A stretch of DNA of 64,000 nucleotides from Candidatus Eisenbergiella merdigallinarum (lineage in GTDB: Bacteria > Bacillota > Clostridia > Lachnospirales > Lachnospiraceae), in NCBI GenBank assembly GCA_019119355.1, contig DWXE01000040.1, forward strand, positions 186,001-250,000, written 5' to 3'. Below are positions 25,105 to 34,135 of this stretch, one piece after another; within the stretch, counting starts at the first letter, position 1; every line of letters starts with the position of its first letter. The notes under the pieces were generated by a model, which was not told where the DNA came from, did no database searches, and saw only the letters and a list, made by a program, of their open reading frames with translations. A program made the translations under genes and the position numbers.

Positions 25105-26222
25105 TAGTGTATTTTCAGATAAGCCTTCAGCTCGGGAATCTCCTCCGTCAGCAGGCTGGTGAAGTATACCGCTCCCTCCGGGTTCAGATGATCCGCGTCA
25201 CCGAAGTATTTCAGATTGGTCTGAAACCGCTCATCGTGGGAATAGTCGTAATAGCTGACCCCGTATTCCACCGCGATCTCGTTGATCACACTGTAGAATT
25301 CATAGAGGAAATCCGCCGACACATATTGATTGTAGTAAGACGTAAACGGCGTGGTGATCAGGATAGGGACGATGTTGTTTTCCTTGCACAGCGTGATCAG
25401 GTCGATCAGATCCTGCTTCTTATCCGCTTCAAAATACTCGTCCTTATTCTCAAAATGTCTCTGATATCTGGCAAGTCCCTTGGCCTGGAAATCCTGAACG
25501 GTTTCCGGGCCATAAATTTCCTCGGGCGTGCCGGCTTCCGCCTCCGCGGCATTCGTTACTTCTTCCGCAGCGGCCTCTGCGGTGTCCATCACTTCTTCTG
25601 CGTCGTCCGTCGTTTCTTCCGCAGCAGCCTCCGCCGTTTCTTCCACATCAGTCTCGGCGGCCTCCGCCGCGTAGACGACGTTTTTCCTGTTTTCAGACAG
25701 GGAAGGAAAGATGATGGGCGGCTTGAACAGCTCAAAGATCTCGTCCCCGGCGGAAAGGATGGGAAAACGCACCGTGACCAGATCCTTGTACAGGCTGTAG
25801 TCCGGATTGTATTTGGGAGAAAGCAGGCGGTAATAGCGGACGCTGATGGCCTCCTGGTCCGCCGGATCCGTGGCCTCCTCGTTGAAGGAAAAGTAGGAAA
25901 CGGGAATGAAAAGAAGGCTGCCGTCCGCAAAATCGTCCCGGTGCATATTGATCAGGGAATAGTCGTACAGGAAGGACTGGCTGGTGAGGGCGAAATTGAA
26001 GGTCTCATAGCCGCGCTCCCGCGCCAGGGCATTCCAGTCAAAGGCGCACTGTCCATGGGAGCTCCCCACGTTGGCGAGCTGGATGTGCTCCGGTATGAAA
26101 TTGAACGCGTTGATCTCCGACATGCCTGTGCTCACCTTCTGCTCGTACATCATATCCAGATAGAACAGACAGCAGAAGGCGATGCATACGGCGAGGACAC
26201 ATTTGACGATAAATGATTTCAT
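25104..26222 (-). CDS. SGNH/AlgX-like membrane-anchored O-acyltransferase partner
   Basis: The 372-residue protein has an N-terminal membrane anchor (about 5-23) and an extracellular SGNH-like domain. The serine motif is NVGSSHGQCAFDW (about residues 51-63), and the downstream D-x-x-H block is in DADHLNPEGAVYF near the C-terminus. These resemble DltD/AlgX-type proteins, which move acyl groups onto surface polymers together with an MBOAT protein. An acidic A/E/T-rich segment (about 190-235) interrupts the domain and looks like a repeat expansion. It directly follows the MBOAT gene, with only 9 bases between them. Confidence 0.8.
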   Translation of the reverse strand: MKSFIVKCVLAVCIAFCCLFYLDMMYEQKVSTGMSEINAFNFIPEHIQLANVGSSHGQCAFDWNALARERGYETFNFALTSQSFLYDYSLINMHRDDFADGSLLFIPVSYFSFNEEATDPADQEAISVRYYRLLSPKYNPDYSLYKDLVTVRFPILSAGDEIFELFKPPIIFPSLSENRKNVVYAAEAAETDVEETAEAAAEETTDDAEEVMDTAEAAAEEVTNAAEAEAGTPEEIYGPETVQDFQAKGLARYQRHFENKDEYFEADKKQDLIDLITLCKENNIVPILITTPFTSYYNQYVSADFLYEFYSVINEIAVEYGVSYYDYSHDERFQTNLKYFGDADHLNPEGAVYFTSLLTEEIPELKAYLKIH

Positions 26223-26231
26223 GGGCGTCTG

Positions 26232-27794
26232 TCAGAATTGCATGTAAATGAATTCTGTGGTTACTCCTTTCTCGGAAAAAAGCAGGATCACTAGCAGAAG
26301 CAGGATATAAACCGGCCAGCGGATGAAAAAGCGCTGTCTGGATATCAGGGCGATCACATCCGTTTTCAGGGAAGCAAGATCGAACAAAAACAGCGGTATC
26401 ATGGGCAGGCAGTGAAACATCAGATTGGTAAGCCCAAGCCCCATCTGAAGCGCGCAGTCGTGAAAATACGCGGAGGGAGAGCCGATGCCCGTGAACATGC
26501 TGCGGATCACGTAGAACGCGTCGCCGATGGTCGCGGCCCGGAAAAAGATCCAGGCAAAGCAGACAAGAAGAAAGGTTACAGGAACGGAGACGATGCACAG
26601 CAGGGCATGCAGTCTCCTGTCCGTCTGAAAGGGGGAGCTTTTTTTATTCCAGGGAAAAAATCCCTCGACGACCTGAAGCGCGCCGTGGATGCCGCCCCAG
26701 AGCACAAAGTTCCAACTTGCGCCGTGCCACAGGCCGCTGACCAGAAAGGTGATCATGATGTTGAGGGCATGCCGAACGCGTCCGACCCGGTTTCCGCCCA
26801 GGGGGATGTAGATATAGTCCCGCAGCCAGCCCGACAGGGAAAGATGCCATCTTCCCCAGAAATCCTTGATGGAGGAGGCGAAATAGGGGGAACGGAAGTT
26901 GGGAGTCAGGCGGATGCCCAGGATCCTCGCGGAGCCGAGCGCGATATCCGTATAGCCCGAGAAATCACAGTAAAGCTGAACGGCGTAAAAAAAGGTGGCA
27001 AGCATGAGGGAGAAGCCTGTGTAGGACGGAAGGTTATCATAGACCTGATTGACATAAATGGAAAGGCCGTCCGCAAGCACCAGCTTTTTGAAAAAGCCCC
27101 AGGCCATCAGCTTCATGCCGTAGGAGGCCTGCTCATAATGAAAGCGGCCGGGCTTATGGAGCTGAGGAAGCAGGGAGGCGCCCCGTTCGATGGGCCCCTG
27201 CATGACCTTGGGAAAAAAGGAAATGTATACCGCATAGATCCCGAAATGCCGTTCCGCGGGAATCTTTCCCTGATATACGTCAACGAGATAGCTGATCGTC
27301 TGAAACAGATAAAAGGAAATCCCGATGGGAAGCGCGAGCCTCAGTGTGAGGGGCTGAACAGGGATGGAAAGGCTGCGCAGCAGCAGCGCCATATTCTCGG
27401 AAAAGAAGTTCAGGTATTTAAAAAAGAAAAGGAGCCCGGCGCAGAACAGCACGGAAAGGATGAGCGCGGTCCGGGAAGCCGGGGGCGTACGGCTGCTTTG
27501 AGGCCGGCTGCTGTTTGAACGGCTGCTTTTGGACTGGCTGCCTGTTGGGCGGTCGCTTTTTGGACGGTCGCTTTTTCCCCTGCTCCGATTTCCCGCGCGT
27601 TCCATGTACAGGGCCGCACAGTAGGAAACCACGATGGTAAGAAAGAGCACCGTCAGGTATTCCGGCCCCCATGAGGCATAGAAAAAGCAGCTGGCGGCAA
27701 GCAGCAGCGTCCAGCGCCATTTTCTGGGAGTGATCCAGTGCAGAAGGAATATGACAGGCAGAAAAACAGCGTAGCCAAACGAATTAAACAGCAT
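26232..27794 (-). CDS. MBOAT-family membrane O-acyltransferase (AlgI/DltB-like)
   Basis: The 520-residue polytopic protein starts MLFNSFGYAVFLPVIFLLHW, the classic MBOAT N-terminus. It contains YFASSIKDFWGRWHLSLSGW and the invariant histidine region LVSGLWHGASWNFVLWGGIHG. Members pass acyl groups from a cytoplasmic donor to an exported polysaccharide or teichoic acid through a partner such as the SGNH protein downstream. The inner ATG at 27794 is preferred, with AGGGA upstream. A basic S/R/K/Q-rich loop at about 75-100 consists of pentapeptide repeats. Confidence 0.93.
   Translation of the reverse strand: MLFNSFGYAVFLPVIFLLHWITPRKWRWTLLLAASCFFYASWGPEYLTVLFLTIVVSYCAALYMERAGNRSRGKSDRPKSDRPTGSQSKSSRSNSSRPQSSRTPPASRTALILSVLFCAGLLFFFKYLNFFSENMALLLRSLSIPVQPLTLRLALPIGISFYLFQTISYLVDVYQGKIPAERHFGIYAVYISFFPKVMQGPIERGASLLPQLHKPGRFHYEQASYGMKLMAWGFFKKLVLADGLSIYVNQVYDNLPSYTGFSLMLATFFYAVQLYCDFSGYTDIALGSARILGIRLTPNFRSPYFASSIKDFWGRWHLSLSGWLRDYIYIPLGGNRVGRVRHALNIMITFLVSGLWHGASWNFVLWGGIHGALQVVEGFFPWNKKSSPFQTDRRLHALLCIVSVPVTFLLVCFAWIFFRAATIGDAFYVIRSMFTGIGSPSAYFHDCALQMGLGLTNLMFHCLPMIPLFLFDLASLKTDVIALISRQRFFIRWPVYILLLLVILLFSEKGVTTEFIYMQF
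27492..27581 (-). repeat. 15-bp tandem repeats in the MBOAT gene
   Basis: Six diverged 15-bp units (GCTGCTTTTGGACTG, GTCGCTTTTTGGACG and similar on the plus strand) encode a hydrophilic loop between early helices. The frame is kept. Confidence 0.85.
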
Positions 27795-27908
27795 GGGAAT
27801 CCCTTTCTGATCCGGCATGGGCCAGCGCGGCGGAGCCGGTCGGTTATCTGACGAAGCTTATTATACTACAGGACTGGAAAAATATACAAGAATAATCCAA
27901 ACCGCTGT

Positions 27909-29645
27909 TCATGACGCGCCGTCTTCGGCGGCAATCCATTCTCCGTACAGAAATTCCTTTCTGACCGCCAGGAAGGAGCGTACTTGCTCCACCTGCTCCT
28001 GATAGGCCTGACGGGCCCTTTGGATGAGAGAGGATGCGTCCGCCTGTGCGGCGCCGCTGGAAGCGCCGTCAGGCAGAACGGCTCCCTCCGCGTCTTTTGC
28101 GTTCACCCGTCCCCAGCGCAGATAATCCATAACGGCGCTGTCCGCAAGCTCCTCCTCCCATTCGGCCAGTCCGGTTTCCGCCAGCCCGTTCAGCCAGGGA
28201 TACAGGATATTTTCATATACGTCGGTCATATCCGCATAGAAAGCGTTGTTGTAGTACAGAAGCTGCCACCAGATCAGGCTGCCCGGGATCTCCCGGGCGG
28301 AAAAGCCCTCCGGATCCGTATAGTCGATCCCCTCCTGCAGCCGCTGTACGCCGTAGGCCCAGTCGTAGTCCCAGACAGGTCCGGCATAGAGCAGCCCGTC
28401 CCGATCCTTGTAAAAATACTGGCTGGTGGCGGAGCTGTCGATGTTTTTGCTCACCTCCTCCACCAGATATTTGCCGACGAAGCTTTTGATATCGATACAG
28501 GCGGAAAGCGCCTGGTAATCATCCAGCCCCACGCTCTGCCTCATGAGGCTTTCGCATTCCTGGACATAGGAGGAGATATACTGATACTGGGCCTCCGACA
28601 GCTTTTCCGGAGATTTTGAGACCATATAAGCGCCGCTTTCCAGAATGAAGCCGCTGGCCTCGTTCGTATAGCGCATGGCGTTGTCTCCCTCCAGTATATA
28701 GCCTCCGGTGATATTTTCCGGATCGTTTTTCTGATCCCACCACTTTCCGGTGATGGATTGGTTCCAGTCATCCAGAGTCAGACCGGTGGTGAGCTGGCTG
28801 AGAGTGTCCTCATCCTGCGATGGATTGGCCTGTCCGGTAAGCTCCTCCAGATCGGTAAGCCCCATGTTGTCCGGGCTGATCCGCTGATACAGCTCATAAA
28901 CGCCCTCGTAGCTGTTGTTGATGTACAGATTGACCCGGATGCAGGGCATGGAAGAGGTTCCGGCGAGCTCGCCCATTTCGTTGGAAATGCGGTTCCGAAG
29001 AAAGGTGAGGTCGCTGGAGGTAACAAGGGAATAGTCCTCAGCCTGTCCGGTCATGCCGGGGAGAAGAACGGAATTTTCCAGAGAAATGTTGTACGGCTTC
29101 TTATCCTGCTCCCAGCTCGTGTTCCCTCTTCCCTTGATCCTTTCCAGACCTCCGGAATAGACGGTTTTCCCGGAGCCGTCCAGAATGACGGCCTGTCCGG
29201 AGTCAGACTGCTCCTTATCCGAGCTGATGTGGGAGAGGTCGTGCTTCAGGGTAAGATAAACGGAAGGGATGGAAGAGCCGGTCAGAATGGTGAGCGTCTG
29301 TCCGTTTTCCAGCCGAAGGGTCTGACCGGAGGAGAGGCGGGGAAGGGAAAAGAGCTTCTTGCCGTCTGAAAAATCCCTCTGTGATCCGGCGCCTTCTGTC
29401 TGAACCAGACGGCCCTCGGCCCAGGAGGGCAGAAAAAGATAATAGTCTCCCGTATCGCTGCGCCAGGCGTTTATGGAAAGGATGGTTTCCCCGCCGGTGA
29501 GCCGGGCGGTGATTCCGGAGATATCCCCGCCTTCGGATCGTATGCTGATGAACAGGGTGAGCGACTGTTTCAGGGCTGCCAGACAGAACAGGGAGAAAAC
29601 GCCGAGAAGCAGAAACAGCGCCATGATTTTGCACGTTTTATTCAT
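27909..29645 (-). CDS. CotH-family kinase-like surface protein
   Basis: The 578-residue protein has an N-terminal membrane segment (about 7-27) and a beta-rich region. It then carries the CotH kinase fold with ERIKGRGNTSWEQDKKPYNI (nucleotide and glycine-rich motif), LYINNSYEGVYELYQRI, and the metal-binding GPVWDYDWAYGVQ. CotH proteins are atypical protein kinases of spore coats in Bacillus, but in Clostridia they occur outside sporulation, next to VTC and DUF4956 genes, as here. A C-terminal A/E/S-rich part is less conserved. It is the third gene of the minus-strand cluster. Confidence 0.9.
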   Translation of the reverse strand: MNKTCKIMALFLLLGVFSLFCLAALKQSLTLFISIRSEGGDISGITARLTGGETILSINAWRSDTGDYYLFLPSWAEGRLVQTEGAGSQRDFSDGKKLFSLPRLSSGQTLRLENGQTLTILTGSSIPSVYLTLKHDLSHISSDKEQSDSGQAVILDGSGKTVYSGGLERIKGRGNTSWEQDKKPYNISLENSVLLPGMTGQAEDYSLVTSSDLTFLRNRISNEMGELAGTSSMPCIRVNLYINNSYEGVYELYQRISPDNMGLTDLEELTGQANPSQDEDTLSQLTTGLTLDDWNQSITGKWWDQKNDPENITGGYILEGDNAMRYTNEASGFILESGAYMVSKSPEKLSEAQYQYISSYVQECESLMRQSVGLDDYQALSACIDIKSFVGKYLVEEVSKNIDSSATSQYFYKDRDGLLYAGPVWDYDWAYGVQRLQEGIDYTDPEGFSAREIPGSLIWWQLLYYNNAFYADMTDVYENILYPWLNGLAETGLAEWEEELADSAVMDYLRWGRVNAKDAEGAVLPDGASSGAAQADASSLIQRARQAYQEQVEQVRSFLAVRKEFLYGEWIAAEDGAS

Positions 29646-29663
29646 GTGATCACAGGTTCCCTT

Positions 29664-30338
29664 TTAATAGACCGCTTCTCCGTCATGAGCGATGACGGAA
29701 GCGCTTTGGACGTGGCTGAGAGAGGAAACGGCGTCAAGCAGCTCACCCTCCTGCTTTGTCCGGCACTCGATGATGAGGTCCGTGCCGTCCATGGTGCGGT
29801 TGCGGGATTTGACCTTGAAGCTTCCCGTCAGCCTGCGCACGGCGGCTGTCAGCTCGTCCTCCTTTCCCTCCCGGTCCATGTTGACCACCAGAAGGACGCT
29901 TGCGCGGCCCTCCGGGATCAGTTCCAGAAGAAAGAGCAGGATGGTGACGACGAGGCAGATGAGCAGAGCCAGCTCATAATTGCGGGCGCCGAGGATGATT
30001 CCCACGCCGATGGACCAGAAAAGAAAAAGCAGGTCCTTGGGCTCCTTGACGGCGGTGCGGAAACGGACGATGGAAAGCGCGCCGACCATGCCGAGGGAGA
30101 TGATCAGATTGGACTGCATCGCAAGAATGATGCCCGCCGTGATGATGGGCAGAACCCCCAGCACGATATTGAACTGCTTGTTGTAGAAGCCTTTTTTCTG
30201 CGACAGATAATAGATCGCGTAAATATAGAGGCTGAACAGAAGCGCGATGCCAAGCGTGATGCAGATGGAGGCTGTGGACAGCGTGTTGTTTTCCAGCGTT
30301 TCCAGAATGGAATTTTTAATGATATCCTGAAAGCTCAT
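29664..30338 (-). CDS. DUF4956 membrane protein
   Basis: The 224-residue protein has four transmembrane helices in its first two thirds and a conserved loop, LGMVGALSIVRFRTAVKEPK, that defines DUF4956. A soluble C-terminal domain of ferredoxin-like shape (about 150-224) faces the cytoplasm. The family is nearly always found beside VTC-domain polyphosphate polymerases and CotH, and probably couples them to the membrane; its activity is untested. The start follows AGTGAGAGG, preceded by a GCCGC hairpin. Confidence 0.9.
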   Translation of the reverse strand: MSFQDIIKNSILETLENNTLSTASICITLGIALLFSLYIYAIYYLSQKKGFYNKQFNIVLGVLPIITAGIILAMQSNLIISLGMVGALSIVRFRTAVKEPKDLLFLFWSIGVGIILGARNYELALLICLVVTILLFLLELIPEGRASVLLVVNMDREGKEDELTAAVRRLTGSFKVKSRNRTMDGTDLIIECRTKQEGELLDAVSSLSHVQSASVIAHDGEAVY

Positions 30339-30362
30339 TTGAAAAAAATCCTCTCACTTTCC

Positions 30363-30377
30363 GCCGCCCGGAGCGGC
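30363..30377 (-). promoter_or_regulatory. GCCGC/GCGGC hairpin before the DUF4956 ribosome site
   Basis: On the minus strand GCCGC-TCCGG-GCGGC is followed by GGAAAGTGAGAGG and the DUF4956 start. It matches the last hairpin of the leader modules at 2641-2764, 42875-42960 and 56124-56293. Confidence 0.6.
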
Positions 30378-30388
30378 AATTTCGCTGC

Positions 30389-31096
30389 CTAATGCGCCGC
30401 GCCTCCCAGCGCGTGGCGCCTGCAGAGCATATATTTGGAAAAGGTGGTCCGTTCCAGCTTGCCCGTATCCAGCGCGTCCCGGATATGACGCGGGAGGAAT
30501 TCGTCGTATTTTACCTCCATGATATGCCATCCCGCCGCCATGACGGGCCGTTTGGGAAGCTCCGGGTCCGGAAAACGGAGCACGTAGCCGGAGGAGGCCA
30601 GATTTTGGTCAAAGGTGACGCGCACGTTCCCGTTCCGGCAGGTATAGGCGGTCCGTTCGTATTCCACGATGATCTTGGGCAGAAGCCGGTGCAGCAGCAT
30701 TTCCGTCTGCAGAAGGCGGAATAAGGGTCGCTCCGTATCCATGGGGCGCACCTGCTTTCCCTGAAGCAGGAGAAGGCATTCCGCTTCACGCAGCAGACAG
30801 CTCTTTTTCTGCGTGAGATCGTGGGACTTGATCTTCTGCTCCAGATGGATGGTTTCCATGCTCTCGTTATAAATGCGGATCCGGAACTTGCTGCGCGGAG
30901 AGATTCCGCTTAAATTCTGCCGCAGAGCGCTGTCCTGCCAGTCGTCAAAATAGACGCTGCGAATCCGGTAGGCGCCTTCCGGATGAAAGGCGTCCGGCTC
31001 CATAAACGGCTGAATCCTTGCTGTGATGAGGGCGATATCCGCTTCATTCACCAGGTATTTCTGTTCATGTCGGTATTTCCCCTTGAAACGGTCCAT
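30389..31096 (-). CDS. VTC-domain polyphosphate polymerase-like protein
   Basis: The 235-residue cytoplasmic protein is a VTC/CYTH tunnel domain. It shows KYRHEQKYLVNEADIALI at the start, YRIRSVYFDDWQDSAL, RSKFRIRIYNE, LEQKIKSHDLTQKKSCLL, VEYERTAYT and MEVKYDEFLPRHI. The alternating R, K and E residues line the tunnel that binds polyphosphate and metal in the family. Polyphosphate synthesis is the likely activity. ATG 31096 is selected because GGAAAGGAG lies upstream and the CYTH strand begins right after. It heads the five-gene minus-strand cluster. Confidence 0.9.
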   Translation of the reverse strand: MDRFKGKYRHEQKYLVNEADIALITARIQPFMEPDAFHPEGAYRIRSVYFDDWQDSALRQNLSGISPRSKFRIRIYNESMETIHLEQKIKSHDLTQKKSCLLREAECLLLLQGKQVRPMDTERPLFRLLQTEMLLHRLLPKIIVEYERTAYTCRNGNVRVTFDQNLASSGYVLRFPDPELPKRPVMAAGWHIMEVKYDEFLPRHIRDALDTGKLERTTFSKYMLCRRHALGGAAH

Positions 31097-31358
31097 GGCC
31101 GCTCCTTTCCTGCCGGATGCTTTACGCCGCATGATCTCTGCCGGGATGCATGACCGGGCGAAAAAAATGCTGCTCAGGATATAGTTATAACCAGCTATAT
31201 CCCGAACAACACCTCTATTTTCAAACCTCCGGAACGGTTTTCTTATGTAAAAGAATCTCCCTGTCTCCCCTAAGACGGCGCGGAAACGCGCTTTATCAGG
31301 AAGTATTATGTCAAAGCCGCAGGGAAAAGTCAATATTATATGTGGAATGATATTATAC
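31097..31358. other. Non-coding gap upstream of the VTC operon
   Basis: No gene was found. The stretch is A/T-richer in 31170-31360 and presumably holds the minus-strand promoter of the VTC cluster, but no convincing pair of hexamers could be picked. It ends at a fragment of the MITE-like family. Confidence 0.6.
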
Positions 31359-31395
31359 GTAACTATTCAGCCAGGTCTGCGCATTTACTGCGCAG
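31359..31395. mobile_element. Truncated end of the MITE-like element
   Basis: These 37 bases are the exact reverse complement of 51415-51451, the right end of the complete element near 51 kb. They start with the inverted end GTAACTATTCAGCC and contain its terminal hairpin (GGTCTGCGCA/TGCGCAGGCC, one G-U pair). The match stops at 31395 and the rest of the element is missing. It lies immediately downstream of an ABC permease stop codon, where the hairpin may now serve as a terminator. Confidence 0.85.
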
Positions 31396-31399
31396 GCCT

Positions 31400-34084
31400 T
31401 CATTCCATCCGCAGCCGTTCCACAATGCTGTGCTTTTCCAGATTCCGAAAGCAGAGGAAGGGGATCAGCGCCGCGGCAAAAAGCAGGATGGGCGTGCAGA
31501 GAAGGAGAGGAAGCAGGGTGAAGCGGAAGGTGGTAAAGCCGCCCGCCACCATGGCGCGCACGCCCACACCCACGGCGAGAGAGCCAAGCAGCAGAGAGGA
31601 CGCAAGGGTGATGAGGGCGTAGCAGAGGCCTTCCATGACAAGCATCCGGCAGAGCTGCTTTTTCGTCATTCCGACGGACTGGATGACGGCAAATTCCCGC
31701 CTGCGGGACAGGATGGCCGTGACCATGGAATTGACGAAGTTGAGGACGCCCACCAGGGCGATGACGATGCTGACGGCGCTGCCCGTCACGGCGGCGGAGC
31801 GGGTCTGGGCCTGATACTGGTCGGCCATGCTCTGCCGGGAAACGACGGGAAGGCCGGGGTTCACCGTTTCGGTGTATTCTTCAAAAAAGGCCTCCGCTTC
31901 CTTCAGGTGTCCGTCGTCCACGTTGAGGAACAGCTTCCGCAGGGTATGCTCCGGCCACAGGCTTTGGAATCCATCGGCGGGCAGAATGAAGCAAAGCTGG
32001 AAACGGGCGTCCGCATCCTTCTGGGAAGCGCCTTCGGTCACGGGATTTAAGGGGTAGACCACGGCCATCACCGTGTAGCTTTGTCCGTTGAAGGATACTT
32101 CAGTCCCCGGTGTGGGCGCGGGGATGACGTCAGGAACCGTGCCCCGTTCAATGGAAGGCCCAACGGCAAGGACATAGGCCCCTGTAGAGAAAGCCTGGGC
32201 GTCGAAGGAACCCGCCATCAGGTATGATTCCTGCACCGCCGCCTGAAGGGGGATGCCGTCCAGCCCGTAAAGGACGGCGGAGGCGGCCCGGGTATCCAGC
32301 GCGTCACGAAGCATCTGCGCGCCGGAGGGATCATAGCTTTCCCAGTCGGCGAGCCGATCTTCCGAGTAAAAAGCGGCCAGATTCTGAACGGTATCCTCCG
32401 GAAGCTCCCATTCGATCTGCGCGGAGTAGAGGCGGCCCGTTTCCTCCAGCCCTGCAAGGGCCTCCGCCTGGCTGACCAGGCTGTCGGAAAGGGTGGTGCC
32501 CTGGGGGTCATAGCCGCCCATATAATCCTCGCTGGTGGCCTCCGAAAGCTCAAAGTCCGCAAGGGTCAGATCGGCCAGATATTTTTCCATGTCAAAGGCG
32601 GCGTTCTGTGCATAGAAGCAGCACAAAAGCACCAGACCCAGGGTCAGGGAGCAGATCACGGTGAGGGTGCGCCTGCGGTTCCGGCCCAGGTTAGCGAAGG
32701 CCATAGAAAGAAGGAAGGCGCTGCCGGTGCGCCCGGGATGGCTGCTTTCCATGCGGTGTCCCTTCACCGTGGTATTCCCGGCTGCTTTTTTCATGCGGCG
32801 GTCTTTTTGCGGCGCATCCGCATCGCTCATGCGCAGCGCTTCCACAGGGGAGATCCTGGCGGCGAGGCGGGCCGGGCGCAGGCAGGAGATCAGCACGGTG
32901 AGCCAGGAAAACAGGGCGGAGCCAAGGGAAATGACAGGGCTTGCCGATACGGACGCCTGGGCTGCGGTTCCCATCAGTACGGGAACCAGCACCATGCCGA
33001 GCAGCCAGCCGGAAAGCAGGCCGACGGGGACGCCGATGAGGCAGAGACGGTCAGCCTGACCGTAGAGAAGCCTTTTGATCTGCCGTGTGGACGCGCCCAG
33101 GGTCTTCAGCCTGCCGTAGAAGCGGATGTCTGCGGTCACGCTGATTTGGAAAATATTGTAGATGATCAGATAACCCGCGGCGAACACCAGAAGCATGCCC
33201 AGGTACATGGGAAGGCTTTCCTGAAAGACGGAGGCGTTCATCTCCGGAAGATAAGCCAGATTCACGCTGTACTTAAGGCCGGTCAGCCCGGTTTCGGCCA
33301 GGATGCCGTCCATGACGCCTTCGATATCCTGATCCGTATCAGGAAAGATCTGCAGCATGCGAAGCCCAAGCATGGCATTGTCCGCATCTGCCCCAACCGT
33401 TTCCACACCGGCTGCATCCGTTCCGACCGTCTCCACACCGGCTGCATCCGTCTCAGCCGCACCCGCCGTCATGGCGTCGGCGTATTCCCTGCTCACCCAG
33501 GCGCTGTGGGAGTAGGAGGATTCGTTTCCCTCCCAGAAGCCGCAGAGGGTGAAGGAGGAGACTGTAACTTCATCACAAGACAGGTCCTTGCGCCATTCCA
33601 GCGTGATGGTCTGTCCCAGCTCATGAGGGATCCCCAGCCGGTCCAGCGTGAGGGTATCGAGCGCCGCCTCGTCCGCCGTCTGCGGAAGCCTGCCGGTGGT
33701 GGGAGCGGAATAGGAATGGGCGGCGTAAACGGCATCCGCCCAGCGGATCTCCACCTGTGTTCCGGTCAGCGCGGTATTCTCCGCAAGGCCGAGAACGATG
33801 CTTTCTCCGGTCTCCTTCACATCCGGGTGAGCGGCGATCCGCGCCGCCTGTTCTTCGGTGAGCCCGCGGATGGTGGCCGGCGCGTCGCTCCCCGTCTGCC
33901 GGAAGGTCATTTCGATCATGTTCCGGTTCAGGCTCTGCGCCAGTGTGAACAGCGTGGTGAACATCAGCGTGGTCAGAAGAATGGCGAGAATGGCCGCCAG
34001 ATTTCTGCCCCTGTTATTGCGAAAGGTACGGGATGTAAGCACCCGGATCGGGTGAAATTCTTTATTTTCAGAAAATGTGTTCAT
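31400..34084 (-). CDS. FtsX-type ABC transporter permease
   Basis: The 894-residue protein has the MacB/FtsX layout. The first helix (about 30-52) is followed by a large extracellular domain. Two sets of three helices follow, each with an FtsX block (YGRLKTLGASTRQIKRLLYGQ and RREFAVIQSVGMTKKQLCRM). It would pump out or sense a lipid or antimicrobial peptide with the ATPase encoded just upstream. TTGGAGGTTACC precedes the selected ATG. Within the first extracellular domain lies a duplicated AAGVETVG segment. The permease is a paralogue of the one at 35422-37965. Confidence 0.88.
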   Translation of the reverse strand: MNTFSENKEFHPIRVLTSRTFRNNRGRNLAAILAILLTTLMFTTLFTLAQSLNRNMIEMTFRQTGSDAPATIRGLTEEQAARIAAHPDVKETGESIVLGLAENTALTGTQVEIRWADAVYAAHSYSAPTTGRLPQTADEAALDTLTLDRLGIPHELGQTITLEWRKDLSCDEVTVSSFTLCGFWEGNESSYSHSAWVSREYADAMTAGAAETDAAGVETVGTDAAGVETVGADADNAMLGLRMLQIFPDTDQDIEGVMDGILAETGLTGLKYSVNLAYLPEMNASVFQESLPMYLGMLLVFAAGYLIIYNIFQISVTADIRFYGRLKTLGASTRQIKRLLYGQADRLCLIGVPVGLLSGWLLGMVLVPVLMGTAAQASVSASPVISLGSALFSWLTVLISCLRPARLAARISPVEALRMSDADAPQKDRRMKKAAGNTTVKGHRMESSHPGRTGSAFLLSMAFANLGRNRRRTLTVICSLTLGLVLLCCFYAQNAAFDMEKYLADLTLADFELSEATSEDYMGGYDPQGTTLSDSLVSQAEALAGLEETGRLYSAQIEWELPEDTVQNLAAFYSEDRLADWESYDPSGAQMLRDALDTRAASAVLYGLDGIPLQAAVQESYLMAGSFDAQAFSTGAYVLAVGPSIERGTVPDVIPAPTPGTEVSFNGQSYTVMAVVYPLNPVTEGASQKDADARFQLCFILPADGFQSLWPEHTLRKLFLNVDDGHLKEAEAFFEEYTETVNPGLPVVSRQSMADQYQAQTRSAAVTGSAVSIVIALVGVLNFVNSMVTAILSRRREFAVIQSVGMTKKQLCRMLVMEGLCYALITLASSLLLGSLAVGVGVRAMVAGGFTTFRFTLLPLLLCTPILLFAAALIPFLCFRNLEKHSIVERLRME
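33393..33452 (-). repeat. 30-bp tandem repeat in the ABC permease gene
   Basis: Two 30-bp units (33393-33422 and 33423-33452) agree in nearly all positions and encode the doubled GTDAAGVETV motif of an extracellular loop. Confidence 0.88.
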
Positions 34085-34135
34085 GGTAACCTCCAATGCA
34101 GTCCCTGGTACCGTTTTCCGGCCCTGTGTCTGCTT

